Origin: Paragonimus skrjabini miyazakii
Taxonomy: Eukaryota; Platyhelminthes; Trematoda; Plagiorchiida; Troglotrematidae
Length of the DNA stretch: 64,000 bases
Direction of reading: 5' to 3'
Assembly (NCBI GenBank): GCA_014338405.1
Contig: JTDE01000122.1
Coordinates: forward strand, 17,542 to 81,541
In this document: piece by piece, positions 38,301-52,347 of the stretch
Position numbering within the stretch: position 1 is the first letter of the stretch
Layout of the letters: every line of letters begins with the position of its first letter
Program-made: the position numbers and the translations under genes
Notes under the pieces: model-generated
Database searches by the model: none
Seen by the model: only the letters and a program-made list of their open reading frames with translations
Told to the model about the DNA's origin: nothing

Positions 38301-41300
38301 TCACGACCTATGGTTAAAAGCGAAGTTGCTTACCGTGAATAAATAGTGTTTATAAATTATTTAGAATAAATAGGTGAACTAACAATGAAATCTAATGCAT
38401 GCGAAGCTCAGGTATATATAGTCTGTGTATAACCCGTATAAGGCAATCTTTAAAAAGGAGCCAGTTTCCAAATTTATTTTAATTCACAATCTGCGACCGA
38501 ACGCATGCTGTGCTCAGGTTCACTTAACAGTGTTTGTTAATAACTTTGTTTGATGGCTCAGTTAAGTTCAATTTAACACACCCAGGGATAATATGAACCA
38601 AACGAATGTTACACGACAACAGTAACATTGAGTAACATCGTCAATCATAACAAAATGGTTCAGTTTGATTTTCAGCCATAAATCACACATGTCAAGTAAG
38701 ATTGAACTGATAGACAGCCGACGCATGGCAACCATTAATGCAACGTTTACTCCTTTAACGGTTAATGTTTTTTATTTATTTCAAACGTCTACTGATATCA
38801 CTCGATATGTCACGAACCAAAAACTATCTGCAGAAAACAACGACACGTTCAGCGTGTTAAAATTGATGGACCGTAGGTTTTGAAAATGATCTAGTGGACG
38901 CTCAACACCAAGGTTGCTGTGCTTAATACTGTTACATCATACCATGCAGCAAAGTCGGTAGAACAATTTTTGATGGCGTGTTTTAGTTCTTACTATTTGA
39001 CAGTATATCCAGATGTTTATAAGTCGATCTGTGCATTTATTTTGTGAGTATGCGTACTTCTAGTTAGTACTTTATCGCAAACTTGACAGATGTCAGCTGC
39101 CTGATGTGTACTTCCTTCCCATCATTAGGTTCGTTGTGTTTAGTTTTAAGTTGCTATTCGGATGGGTAGTTGGACTTATCCAACCGAAGGGTGGATTGAC
39201 ACTATCACCATACTTGATATGAGTTGATCGCGTGCTTATTACCGCAATTCTCACTGAAGTTATTTCTAGATAAGATCCAAAACCCGGCTATCCACCTGTC
39301 GGTTAAAGAAAAACAGACAAATGAATGGCTGTAAACTATCTACCAGTGTTTATGAAGTAAATTTCAGCTGTGAATAAAATTCGCTTAAACAGTTTCCAGA
39401 CAGTTAACTGATAGCATTGCCTTGAGCATAAAAATAGCCTGCGGCTTACTTACCGATAAATGATAAGTAATTGAACCCTCTAAGCGTTCTTAATTAGGGA
39501 CTAGTTGACGGTCACAACTCATCTGTGGAATTTTGCCAACGCTTTTTACGTGACATATGGGTGAATTTACATTTTCTACTGTTTCATATTTCTGAAAAGA
39601 AGGTGACTGCGCCATTCATCTTCGATAGTTACAAGTCCAGTTATACGATCTTCTGATCAATGATCCCCAAAACGTTTTAAATAGATCATTAGTTCAGACA
39701 GTTTGTCTCGTTCTTATCCAGTTGCAGAGTAGCGTATTTGTAATCTAGGTAAAATGTCGGCGCACTGACGACAAGGATCGTTCATCTGTCCATCTTGTAA
39801 ATTCCCCAAAACAAGACTTGTTAGGAAACACAAAATTATGGATACATTTTCTTTAGCGTCGTGCCCAGTCGTGTGATCATCTGATGCTCGTTTACGCCGG
39901 TATTAATTAATGCTGAAAAACAAGACATGGAAATCAGAAAATGATTCGAAGAGCGGTGTTTAATTACTTACTGAACAAATTTCAATTCTAAATGTATAAT
40001 GTAACTGAATCAACAAGAGACAGTTCTAATGCTGCAGCCTTAATAACTTCCGGAACTGCGTATAATCCATCTAACAACAACACTTTTTTATTGAAAGCTA
40101 TTTTATTCTTTCAATTATAGGATGTAGTAATTTGTCACTGGAGAAAAAGAAATAAGTATATAAACAGGAAAACGATTAAGCTTGAAGAGGAAAAACTGAC
40201 AAAATGCTTTTAGTCATATTGCATTAATGTATCCCCCCGAATTGAGTGAGTTCGACGTGAACTGGTTTGCATGTAATTGATGAATGTTGAGGTTTGTCTT
40301 CAGGCAAGCTGATCTGCCGGGTACTAACAAAAGTGTGCACGAAAGTCCCTAGAATATAATTACAAAACCTCTGGGTTTTCCCTCCAGTAATTGCACTTAT
40401 CCGTGTGGGATATCGATTGAATCAAGTCAACGGGCAAATAAATAACACAACAGAAATGTTTTTTGTTATCCATCGGAATTAGTGCGCGATAAAAAGTGTT
40501 GGAATTTGACCACTGGACCAAGCAGATCTTGTAAAACCGTTAAGAACAGTGTATTTTAGATGTATGAGATTAAAATACACAAAGACAAGTTATCGAATGA
40601 ACATGGTCAAAAAATTTATTAATGATCATTTTCCAGACACTTTTGACTTAGAGCAATTATAAAGCTAACATCAACCAAATTCTGCTGAAATTAAAACGGT
40701 CTGTACATCAAATGTGGAATTTGCAGCAATATACTAGTAACGGCTAGGAAATATATGCATTTCAAAGCAAGAAATTAATCAGCTAATTTGAACTTTATGT
40801 AGTCTTTTGAACGTTAACAAATTAAAATTCAACTTTTTCATCGATTTTTTCTGAAATCGTGAGCTGGGATCATGTTTGTTTCTTTATTTTCACCTACGTA
40901 TCGTAAACTAAAATAGCACGTCCGGGAATATGAAGATTTTAGCTATGAGAACCGCCTTCACGTTAAGCTGATGTTATTTCAGAATCAATTATGGTTTAAA
41001 ATAAGCATATCATGGAAGATTTTTAGTTACAATTTTATTGAAAAAGGGACAGTTCTTCGAGAAGAAATTGTGTTTTCACATAGTTGCTGTCTGTTGTCGA
41101 ATATCTTGTTTGTCAATTCCCTTAAATTTTCAGCACAAGTTTACGACAATTTTGCTGCATGTTATAGCAACTTGATCACCAGCGACATAGCTTTTTATAT
41201 CCATAAATTCTGACTGTAAAAATAAACATTGAAGAGCATTGCTTTTCGAATAAGCAAAGTGAAAAAACTAGTGCTTAACAACGCAGAACACAATACCGTT

Positions 41301-44300
41301 TCTTATGAATGTAAAATTCAAAAAATTAATTCTGTGTTAGTGTGAACCATCAATCAATCTGAGCATGCAGTTATTTGTAACTCGAGTAAATTGCGACACA
41401 AAATGATCAAATGATGCAGCGAGAATTCGGAAACAGAAAATCAAAGTGAACGCCTTCTCCATCTGATTCAAGTCTTGGTAGTAACATTCCTTTCCCAAAA
41501 GGCCTACTTTAAATATACCCATCTTGAGTTGGTTCACTTATCCCTCACCGAATCCTGTCAAAACAACATCATGCAAGGTTTATCAAAATTGGCCAGTGTT
41601 ATTGACCAAATTAACCACTGTTCATGATTTACGTTTTACGAAGTTCAGTTTATCACCAACCAAACGTGACAGCGGAAATATTGTGAAAAGTCTTGAATTA
41701 TTTTTGTTTGGTCTCAAGCGCGGTATTACGTTCCCGATGAGACGTAGCAAACATGAGATAAGCGGGATCTCACTTATTGGCTGATATTCTGCTTACCGAA
41801 TGGCAAACGGCCCGCAGTAGTTGTTAAACTGTGACAATTGAGCATTGTATGAATAAAGAAAGCGTCTTTATTTGGTACATGAAGAAATTCATATCAGTTG
41901 GGTGATATTATTATCTGTAGTTGGCCAGTTTCTATGTTGTGGGCCAGTATGAATATATTGTATTGATGATGCACACTTTACCGTACTAAAGCCGTTGAGA
42001 ATTAATCCAGCTGTGAAAACTTCAGAATAGGCAAAGTTTCGTCTTCGTAATGTAGAGCAAAAATGATTATACAACTAAGACAATGGTTGCTAAAAGCAAT
42101 GGCAACCAAGAGCTTGAGTAAAAATATATTAACTTAACACGAACGTTTTTAGGCCAGGCAGAGGGAAATAGCGGTAGAACAACCGGACAAATCTAACTTT
42201 TCAGATAACCGCGGAGTGAACAAATAAAGTGTTCCGGTATAATAAATCTCGTACACAAATGACTTCCTTCCAAAAACTTCTGGGTGGTTTGAGACTAGAA
42301 GTGGGATTATTTAGACCTACGTTTTTCAAAGTTTAGATTTGTTTCAACCAAATCAACGTTGACATGATAGAAAAATTGGTGACTGCAATATGTATACTTC
42401 TCGCATGAAGCTTGACGAAATTAACCTACCCGATTAGGCTGCTGAAGTGATATGTGGCTAGATTCAATGGCGCGTTAAGTCAACACCAATCAAACTACAA
42501 ACAGGTAGACCAGCCTCAGTTATTCTTTATGTGTTACACACAGTGCAGTTTCAAATAAATACACATCGGTTTGCTGATTTACTGGTAGATGATTCATTTG
42601 GATTTAACTTGGTGAATGTATTTACTTTATACGTCAAGGACTGGCAGACCACGGACGTAAGACCGCGGGAGTGATACTTGTGACTGACAGGCCAAATATT
42701 TTACGAGACGTAGATCGTTGATCGCTAAGGAACTTTACAAAGAACAGCGAAGAGGTTAATCAGATGGTATTATTACACAGACGGTAAACAGAAAAGACTT
42801 TTTTCAAAGTGAAGAGAAGATATGCAATCCGACTGGTTAATGAAAAGAACTGAGTAAATTTTATGTACTTTACTCTATCAAACCTAGGTAAAATAGGGGA
42901 CGCGTTGCCATAACCACAATGGCAAGAGGGTTACTCTTCAAATTCCTCTTTTATTTTTTCAGATACATCTAGTAGAAGGTTGATTTTAGGATTGGGTTAC
43001 AAACAAAACAGGTGATTCGGTAGAACTTCTCCGTGTCAGAGTGATACTTTAAACAACAACGTTATGCAACTTGTGTTGAACAATAGAACACCGAAGACGC
43101 TGTACAAATTTGGCATACGTTCGCTAAGTCAGAAATAACCATACTGCTGTATGAAGGGTTCTGATAGACCTCGACGTGTAATTGTTATGTTCGTAAACGA
43201 TTGTTGTAAAATGCAATAACTACCGTGTTATATCATACACTAAGAAAGCAGATAGACTTAACCAGCATTAAACGTAAAAAAATCGAAACTTTTTGCAGTA
43301 ACTAAGTAAGCAATAAACATGTTACAAATGCTATAGTCACACGTGGTGAAATTAGTCAGATAATCTAATTCTGATGGTTTATTTTATGCGGACGACTGCG
43401 TCAAAACGTTTTGTTTTTTATTAACAGTTTGAGGGATGCATTGTTTACAGATATAAAAAGATAATGTTTAAAAAATAACGTTAAATAGCTCCTAAACTTA
43501 TAAAGCAACTGCAATGGTTACACGGTTGGAATAATGTTCAAATACGCTGTCAATATGTTGTCATGTTAATAGGCGCGTGAAAATTATGCTCTTTCTTTTC
43601 ACTCCGGATGCAAAATGCAACCTTTTACGTATTCTCAGAAATTGTTAATCAACGAAAGAAATGTGGGAAAAAGACTGCAATATGAAATGATGCATCTCGA
43701 TATACCTTCCATGTTTGGTCCTTTTGGTGAAAGATTGAGAACTTTTCTCTGGAAGGCACTGTTCAGCCGAAGCGCAGGTTTTGTACCTCATAATGTACTT
43801 TAGATTTCTATACATGAAGGGAGGAGCAAAAGACGGAATCATTTGACAGGTAATTTAAAATAATTTACGTACATTTCGAGACTTTTGCACCAAAAGGGAT
43901 TACGTGTTATTTTTCACGTGAAATTGCAGACACAAGATGACGTTAAGTTAGCCTAATTCTTCAACAGTGTCCAGTATGTATGTTTCTTGGAGAGTTATTT
44001 GTATTATGAATTTTGTCACAAGTGAAAATTCCGGTAACATCGTTAATAAGTGGGCTAGTGCAACTTTAAAGCGCGTATAAAGCCGTCAAGTTATTGTTAT
44101 CTCAAAACCAACCAGGGTGTCTCGGCTTCAAGTTAAAAATAAAAGCCAGTGTAACATTCCAGCTGCTTTATCCATCATCATTCATACGGTTGCAAAAACA
44201 GTGACACTGATAGATTACTGTTTTCAATCCAGGCAACAAGCATGCACTCAGGTGAGTAAAACATTTATTGACGCATTAAGTATTAGTATTGTGGACGAAA

Positions 44301-47300
44301 CGCTCTTTTTTTGTCATAAGGCTGGTATTGATCATGAGGCACATCGTGAGCATTACTGTTTTGTTTACGGTCTTGAGTGCTTATACTTTCCGAGATATTA
44401 ATAATAAAAAACCTTGTTGATAATCTGATGGCCGTGGAATCTTTGAACCTGGAGCAATGAATTGTCAAAGTTTGGTTTCCATGGATTGAACAGTTGACCT
44501 CCTTCATGATCCGGATAAACGTGTATTGTAGACAGGTTTTTCAAGTATTGGGATGATTACTTACATCCTATTCGTTTCAGTAAAGGGAGTGCGGAAAGCT
44601 TAAATCTATTTGCTTTATCTACACAGAATTCTCCTGGAAAACCTATTGATTTAAATCAATACACAGTTAGCCTGTATCATGGACGGAAAAAATTCTAGTA
44701 TACTCTGCTCGCTTAATTTTCTAACACATAAGTTTTTCTATATTATCTACTAGCTACCATGGTCTGTTATCGTTGAAATAACTGATATGGCACTACGGTA
44801 AACATATCCGTACTCCCCAAGTGAAATTGGCTCGCACTGTTTCACACTATTTTAACTAAATAACTGAGTTCATACTTATGTAATGGTGTTCATATAACCG
44901 ATGTTCGGGATAAGCACATGTTTGACACGGCCTGCCATTTCTTGAAAACTAGTGGTTTATCCAGTCTTACGGTCGTTAATGGGTTATCCACCCTGGCGTT
45001 ACAGTTAGTCCTACAGTGGAACACCGAAGACAAGTTTGTTCGCCACTTTGATTTCTCGTAAACTGATGAAATGCTTAGCATACTCCGAATCGAAATTAAA
45101 CTTGGGTTCATCGTAAACTACGAGTTATTGGAGCATCCACCTTCCTAGAAGTGACGCTAGTGCGATTGAATTTGGGGCTTTGGTACCATTACGTTACAGC
45201 TTTGATCCAACTGGAGTCAGGGAAATATGATCGGTAAAAAGCTGGTGGTAGATAAAAAAAAGACATGGTTGGTCAAAAGCAATCCAGAGGGTGCAAAGGT
45301 AGGTTGAGCAAGCCGATTCCAAATGGTCATAACTTTCCATGGACTAATTTTACTTTAAATAGTGAGACAAGATGATGCCAGGCTATGAATAAACAAGATG
45401 TGTTGTAATTTCTTTAGCGATTTTCATGGTAATTTTACTGCTCAATATGGTTGAGTGTTACCTGCCGATACATTTTGATAGGCACCCAGCCATCTAGCCC
45501 ACAAGATTATTACCACAGGCGAAGGTAAATGAATGTAAACGGGAAGATGCTACGGATAGAGAGGTTGTATTACGTTTAAAACTTTTTAGTGAAGTAGGGG
45601 CGTATTTCTGCAAACCAGTATGTTTTTCCTGTTGGACGTTCATCTGAAAATGGACCGCATAAACCTGCTAATTAAAAATAGAGACAAAATTCTGTAGTGT
45701 ATGCCATCCGTTGAAAATTGCACTCAAACAATATGCAAGCACAAAAAGTAATCGGGAGTTCCTTTCGTTGTAGTCGTTTTTATAACCATGCTGGGTGGTT
45801 TCTCTTCAAACCACTTTTTACATCTGATGGACCAATGGGGCTATTCAAAACATTTCATGTTTCTTCAGCGGGTCAAACTTGCTTACATTATCTCGATGGC
45901 TGTTTCTTCCTACCGTTCATTAATTGATCGGTCTCATCAGTACATTGTCGAATGAATTCACCCAGGTCAGCTTAATATGGAGCAAAACTTTCAGCGCAAA
46001 TATAACATCACTGTGGACCTAGTCGAAAATGGCTGATGTATGTATTACATTAGGGCATAGGTTTCAAAAATGCCAACCAAACGAGTTTATATTTTTCTTT
46101 CAGACCAATAGTTATGGATCATAGCTTGTCCACAACGCTAAAAATAATCAGTTCTAGGCCAAGATATTTTTAGGAGCCCTATTTTTTACGTGAAATATTT
46201 TATCAGAACTCTGAATTAATACAGCTGCGGGAAGGAGGGGGTTCGTTACTGACATTAATAACCGACGCTTCTTGAATAAAACACAACAAACTCAAATGAA
46301 TTTATACTTTTTATGAAAAATCTACAAACATCCGTGCTCACCTCTCGAGAGTCTGACAGGCATGAGTAGGTCAAGATTTTCTACACAATGAGCAATTCAA
46401 ATATTCCTCAAGAAGTGTTTGGTGTTAGAAATCGAGAACATATGACGTGTATGCAAGAAAAACCAGTTGTCACTGTTTAAAGTTTCTAGTATTGGTTGAG
46501 GTTTCATACCAGTAAGCAGTTAATTTGCTGTAGTACAGTTTACAGTTCAGTTTTAAGTTTAATTTATTAGTCTGTATTTCCCGCCTAAAAGTGAACAGCA
46601 AACTTTGTCGATCACCATGCTTTTCTGCTTCAGCTTTCTTAATTGCAATCTCACTGTCGGAACCAGTTGCGCTCAGCGTTACCCTAAGATGAAAAAGACA
46701 AACAAATTAATGTTCTTTTTCTATGTGGACAACTTTAATTGATCAAGCCGTAGTTTTAAACATTAGCATATTACCAAGTCCTGATAGGTAGATGGACAAC
46801 AACTACTGTCGAATGTCAACGAGGACGGAACCTGGGTCCAGCTCCACTTTCTAAAAGCAGACGACTGAAAAGTGTTCTTTTTTGCAAAACGAATTTATCA
46901 GCCGTAACTGATTTTGAGCTTGAAAAATCCGACTCGACCAGAAATCTTCAGAAACATTCAAATTGCTTTTCAGTTCATTAGGCAGATAAGTTATGCCAAA
47001 ATCTATGTCTGAATTTGTCCTTGTAATGGAAACTAAATTACTTTTGGAAGAAATGTTTCTTCTGTCAACTTAAATACCAAGAAAACGATGCATTCCAAGT
47101 TTTGTTAGAAATGGAAGTGAATTTGAGTCAAGGCCTAATAAATATTAGTGGCAAACGGCTCACTCTTGTCGAATCAGCTGTCACACAACAATTCATGGGA
47201 AGATCGAATATAACGGTGAACTTATTTCGATTTCACTCGAATGTTCTGTAGTGGTTACTTAATTATCCACTGTGGTTTCTGATTGTATCTCAGGATTCCA

Positions 47301-49161
47301 GTTTCCTATCTAATTATGAAATTAAAATTTAATTTAATTAACGAAGTTAATCTTATGGATAGAAATTCTCTGTGTGCGACTAAGTTTGGCGGTAACTGGT
47401 TTTCTGCGATTTTTGGGTTCCGAATGTTCCGGTTATCTAACACATACAAGCGTTTGTGCCTTCCTCTCAGACCTCCTTATAAAATGGTAGAAACTATTTA
47501 ATAAATCGAAGTTCAAATTTATCATACAACGGGCCTCCAGCACTGCGGACATCAGTCAGAATTTACGATTTCCATGTAAGCAATCAGATAACATTACATG
47601 GACGGAGCCAACTTGGTCGGTTTCGATAACAAGCAGTTCACCAGGAACAGATGTCCAATAACTGGCGTCATACTATTCAATTGTTCTGACATACCGGGTG
47701 TGAAATACAGGTTTAAATAACAATTTATTTCTTCCGATATTTATATAAATGAACCAGTAAATTATTTACTTACGTTCTGTTTACACACAAAAGAATTCCC
47801 TACTAGGCCCTCCGAGGAACGAGTACCAAACTTGCTATTAGAGCCTCTATGTAATATGGTTACATGATGCGAGTGTCCACAACGTCATAAGAAACTTGAG
47901 TACGCCAATATGGCATTAACCCCACAACTGGAACAGCTTAACTATCAGATGCAATTTCTTATACACATCCTTAAGCGCATTTTTGGTAAAAGACATTCAG
48001 GTTACATGATTTTATCAATGAGAATTCAAAACGTGTTCCGTTAGCTTCAGACAGCAAAATAACATCGATGATAAATGCTCTGAATGATCGTTCATTTTAA
48101 CTTGGCTTGTTGTAGCCGTATAGACGTGGAACACTCGAGGGCTTTTTTTAAAAGATATTTATTTCTGTCACTTCATATTAACAAAAACTGTGAACCATAC
48201 GTCTACTGTAAGTTCTTCAAAAATGGCTACGGTATTTGATGATCTATGCGACAGAACTCTCTGTAGTAACCATCAAATTTGTACACAATTAATGCGTGTC
48301 ATTTATGTGTGCCGGAACTTCATCCCCTGTTTTAGGCTCTGTTTTTAACGTGAACTGTTTGGGATTCAGTTCACATAATACAATTTGCAACCAAGCATCT
48401 GCCAACTAAGTATCATTCATACCATTCGACTGTAAGCTTTCTTTCACAGTTAAATTTCTAAAAGTACATGGTCTACTCATTTTTGTTACTCTTTGTCATA
48501 ATTATTCTGATGCACTGAGAGAAGATGGGTTAACTGAGCTTTAACAAATCTCTGACTATTCATCAGATGAAATTTTCAATTGGATAAGTGGTAAAAGTCC
48601 TCACATCCATTAAGCTTCTGTCAAATTGCAGTGGGCCATATTTTTCATTTTTAACAAAACTGATATATATGTAAACATGTTTTCAACTTGTTACCTCGTT
48701 TTTTACATGTTAAACGGTGGCTTTATAAACAGTCGTGTAGTGTACGTTTATGTAAAGCAAGCGGGGTCGACAAATAGCCAGCTGTTAGGATGAGAACGTG
48801 TCACGCCCACCAGCAACTGAAAAAACTTTTGTATAATCACTGCTTAATGTTATGATGTGTTGCTTTGAAACAGATTCAACCATAACGGTTGATGCCTCTG
48901 CGGACGATAGTATTTTTTCTCCAAGTTCAATTGATGAAGGGATGATAGGGCCATAACATCCTGAGATATAACAGAAGTTTTATTTTAATGCATCACATAA
49001 ATACGCCGAATCTGTTAACTGTAGTAATCAGATGCAAAACTATCTATTCAAAAATTCCACGTTGTGCGGAAAAACTATTTCTTGCAAGGTATTACGACAA
49101 AACATGAATGATTACCTCTTTCATATAGTCTCACCATTATCATAACACCCAAAGCATCAAA
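38301..49161. other. Unannotated stretch (about 11 kb)
   Basis: AT-rich DNA with scattered short frames (for example 40971-41213, 41524-41784, 44117-44401). None shows a recognisable domain. No RNA gene or repeat-family copy was detected by eye. Confidence 0.45.
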
Positions 49162-49543
49162 ATGTTATCGACATTTTCGACGTTAAATGTTGATTTAACC
49201 TGGACTTTATTCAGTTGCAATCAAAACCGCACTCGGATTCTGGCTGAATTTGACAATAATCTTGATGATGGTAACGTAGTTACTAACACTTCATTATCCC
49301 GACAATCCTTTCCTTTTCGGGTTGAATTGATTTACTATTGGCTTTCAATGAGAACGGACGCCTCTTCTTAACGCTGATTAGGAGATCATTTGTTCGACGT
49401 ATGATGAATGTTCGACTAGTTTTTTCTTTGAAGCCATTAACTTCACTCTAGCTGATGTGAGAAATGAACTGGAGTACATGAGCGAAATGAAATCGGAAAT
49501 GCACAACGTTGAACAAGATATTTCGGTCTTCTACGCGACTTAA
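49162..49543 (+). other. Two adjacent protein-like open frames, possible exon or gene relic
   Basis: Frame 1 (49162-49371) encodes 69 residues starting at an ATG-independent opening. Frame 2 (about 49382-49543, too short to stand out) is open from a stop to TAA and ends in an acidic, heptad-like segment containing VRNELEYMSEMKSEM. The two lie in different frames about 10 bases apart. The second has a plausible acceptor, CTTCACTCTAG, inside it. Composition looks somewhat coding-like, but there is no family match. It could be exons, a frameshifted relic, or chance. Confidence 0.2.
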
Positions 49544-52174
49544 CCACCTGAAAATTTGGTTTAACAAAGACTATGTAATAGCTTAGCTAACCTGAATCCA
49601 ATTTATAAACTCTGAGTTAAGCAGCTGAATATTCTGCCTGTTTTTAACTACAGTTTATTTTATTCACAGCTGAAGAGTTACACCGTAACTTACAATAAAT
49701 TTATAATAACAAAACAATTTCAGGGTTGAACTTACTTGTGTAGTACGGATACTCATCGAGGACTTTTTGAACGAGAAACCCTGTGGGCGGTGATATTATA
49801 ATGTTGCAATAAAAGTAGCCCAAATGATGCAGTTGGTTTAGATATTTACAGTCGGTTGGTTTGAATAATGAATGTAATCTTTAGATGCAGAGCAAAATCT
49901 GTGCGATAAGTTACTTTTTGGATGTGTAAGTGTTTTGTTCTATGTATCGTATTCACAATAGTAATTTCACTACAAAGTACGAACTGATGTTGTTTGTGTT
50001 CATTCAATTTATTCCGGTCCAGTTATAGCAAAACTGAACCAAAATGAATACAACGAATTTTAGTGTATTTATTTCGATGAAGGATTTCTGCGTGAACCTC
50101 TAATGAAAACAGCCGGGAACAGATGTACGAATCAAACCGTGACATAAACTCATACAGCATTCACAAGGATGTATAGATCGTCATTTTGTCTAGCCACATT
50201 AAACCCGGGCAATCATACAACGAGTGTTGAAAAACTTGTATTCGTAGAGAAAACGTTTCGTATTGCGTTTTTGTGTTAAAATAGACATGTACAGATGAAA
50301 TGATTAAACAGAACTACGCTCCCAGAGCACTGAAACTGGTAAGTGTTTTGTACATGAAAAACGCATGTAACACAGTTTCAGACTAGTTAACAATAACTCC
50401 AATATATCTGAGCAAAAAGGGATATCTTTCACGTCTGTGTTTATTTGGTACAGAAGTTTCATATCCTGCATGAATTTTGCTGCTTATAATAAAGCATGAG
50501 TTGAAAGGTAATCTCCAAGACGCAGATTATTAAGCCAAATTTTACATACAATTTCAGGTTGATATTTTACTTAAGGAAAAATGTTAAAATTCCAACGAGT
50601 CTTTAGCGTGTGTGTTAAATTGCCGGATCGAACTAAATTGTGGGGAATAAATAATAAGCATGAAACGACCGTATTCACATGAGACAAAAGTGGGGACGCT
50701 TTGAGATAATACTGGAAGTAGAAATTTAATACAGTTTCGTATAACTAACATTTGAGCACTGTTCCTCTCTTGTTGTATAGTTTGCTCAGAAAAATAATTC
50801 AGCTGACTTTCAAGGACACTCGACCGATAAAATCTGAGTTCCGACTGGTTTTGAATCGGCTGCAAAAACTGAAATGTTCTACAAGCTGAATTACGAAACT
50901 AAAACGGAGGCTCAGGCAGTCGCTCTTTCGTACTAGCTGAGGGATTCCGTTTGACACTGCAGACCGTGTGTATAACTTTCGATATCTGAGCTTTCGGCGT
51001 AGCTTCCAATTTGAGCCGATCGAATATTTGCCATGTGATTACACGCTGTTTCTGTAGTTGTTTACTTTCAACCGGTTCATATTTGTCTCAAATTAACTTT
51101 TTTCAGGTTACCAAATCTGTTTAACTATTTATCAATAACTGGCGTTGATCAAACCATAATCTGTTTCGATGTTTCAACACTACTAACACGCATCAAATTT
51201 ATACATCAATGCCGGTGATGGAATTTTAATTTTGGTGTGAGTTTTTGAAAGGCAGCAGTGTTGGCTGCATTCCCTGCGATCTTATATTAAGTAAAGTTGA
51301 ATTATTTCGGCCAAGTGTATTACTACATTCGTTTTATTTGCCAGATCCCTTTAAAAGAAAACATGAACTGCTATGTTTACTTATACTGATGAGACCAAGA
51401 ACGGAATTTTTGAAGCAAGCTGTTACATGACCATGCATTGAGCCTGGCCAGTGATGTTTACCTGTCTCCACTCACTCCAGTCCACATGCAACTAAACTTG
51501 GCATTGGGGTGTAAGCCAACTCCTTGTCCAGAACAGCAAGTGATAGGGACGTTTTTCTTCAACCTTTATGGAATCTCACTTTTTAAATAGCTTTATGTAC
51601 ATTTTGATCCGATGATGAGTTTCCGAGGTCAACTCTTCACCATTTCAGCCCCATTTTAACGGACAAGGTATTAATGTGCTAGATAGTTTATTGATTGGTT
51701 ATGGCCTACAAACCGTATGGTGAATTTCAATTTTACAGTTTCAGTGAGTTGTTAAAACGATGCAGTAGATAATCAGAATGTGTTAAACAATAAAGTAGGG
51801 GATGCATGTTTTATAATTATTAATTGAAGCAAATCCGCTAACAACCAGAGAAAAGATACTGAAAAGCGAATTCCAACTCGTGCTCGGGGATCTTTCGTCG
51901 ACGTGAGCAACATTTCATATGAACAGCTTGATAAATGTTGTCTTGATTATGACAATAAAATTCAGTTAACTAAGTGGAAAACAAAATAATAAATTATTAG
52001 GTTAGGTCATTACTCTAATATGTCAACCAGCTCTCTTACCCAACCGATGTTAGGAAAAGACTATTCAGCTTCTGCCGTTATAAAGTTTATTTGTTCATTT
52101 GTCATTTCAAGTAATGTAGTGTTAACCTTCGTGGGGATGCTACATGCTGATGAGTAGTATGGGATTTCAATTTT
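49544..52174. other. Unannotated stretch
   Basis: AT-rich sequence. Minus frame 50584-50865 and plus frame 51245-51430 have no recognisable motif. Confidence 0.5.
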
Positions 52175-52347
52175 CATGAACAGCGTGGCTGGAGTTCTAG
52201 TCCCGGCAATGTCGAGGATATGCACTACTGACGAGCTTTAATAAGAGCGAAACTCGAGTCTAGTGCTTCTTTTCGAAAGGGGGTGACTGGAAAGTCTATG
52301 GGAATGCGACAGATGCGATCAGTTGTGGGTGATGTCCAATCTGTATG
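52175..52347 (+). repeat. Hammerhead-bearing tRNA-headed repeat, copy D (best conserved)
   Basis: The copy is 5' truncated inside the tRNA-like head, starting at about TCATGAACAGCGTGG. It keeps the box-B-like GAGTTCTAGTCCCGG, the GAGGATAT linker, an intact hammerhead, TTCTTTTCGAAAG, and the tail GACTGGAAAGTCTATGGG through CCAATCTGTATG. It is the reference for this family in the window. A 5' truncation is typical of a copy inserted by LINE-like reverse transcription. Confidence 0.9.
52222..52266 (+). ncRNA. Minimal type I hammerhead ribozyme, core intact (copy D)
   Basis: Stem I pairs GCACTA (52222-52227) with TAGTGC (52261-52266), six perfect pairs. The core CTGACGA is at 52228-52234. Stem II pairs GCTTT (52235-52239) with AGAGC (52244-52248), including one T-G pair, around the loop AATA. 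GAA (52249-52251) follows. Stem III is the self-complementary ACTC/GAGT (52252-52259), and the cleavage triplet GTC ends at 52260. The predicted cut is after 52260. All residues of the hammerhead consensus CUGANGA...GAA...UH are present. Stem III has no loop, as in schistosome Sm-alpha and PLE-associated hammerheads, which cleave poorly as monomers and better as dimers. The structure is seen directly; activity is inferred. Confidence 0.92.

Noticed and set aside
51390..51420. CTGATGAG near 51.39 kb as another hammerhead core
   Set aside because: No paired stem II followed by GAAA, and no stem I partner, so it is a chance octamer.
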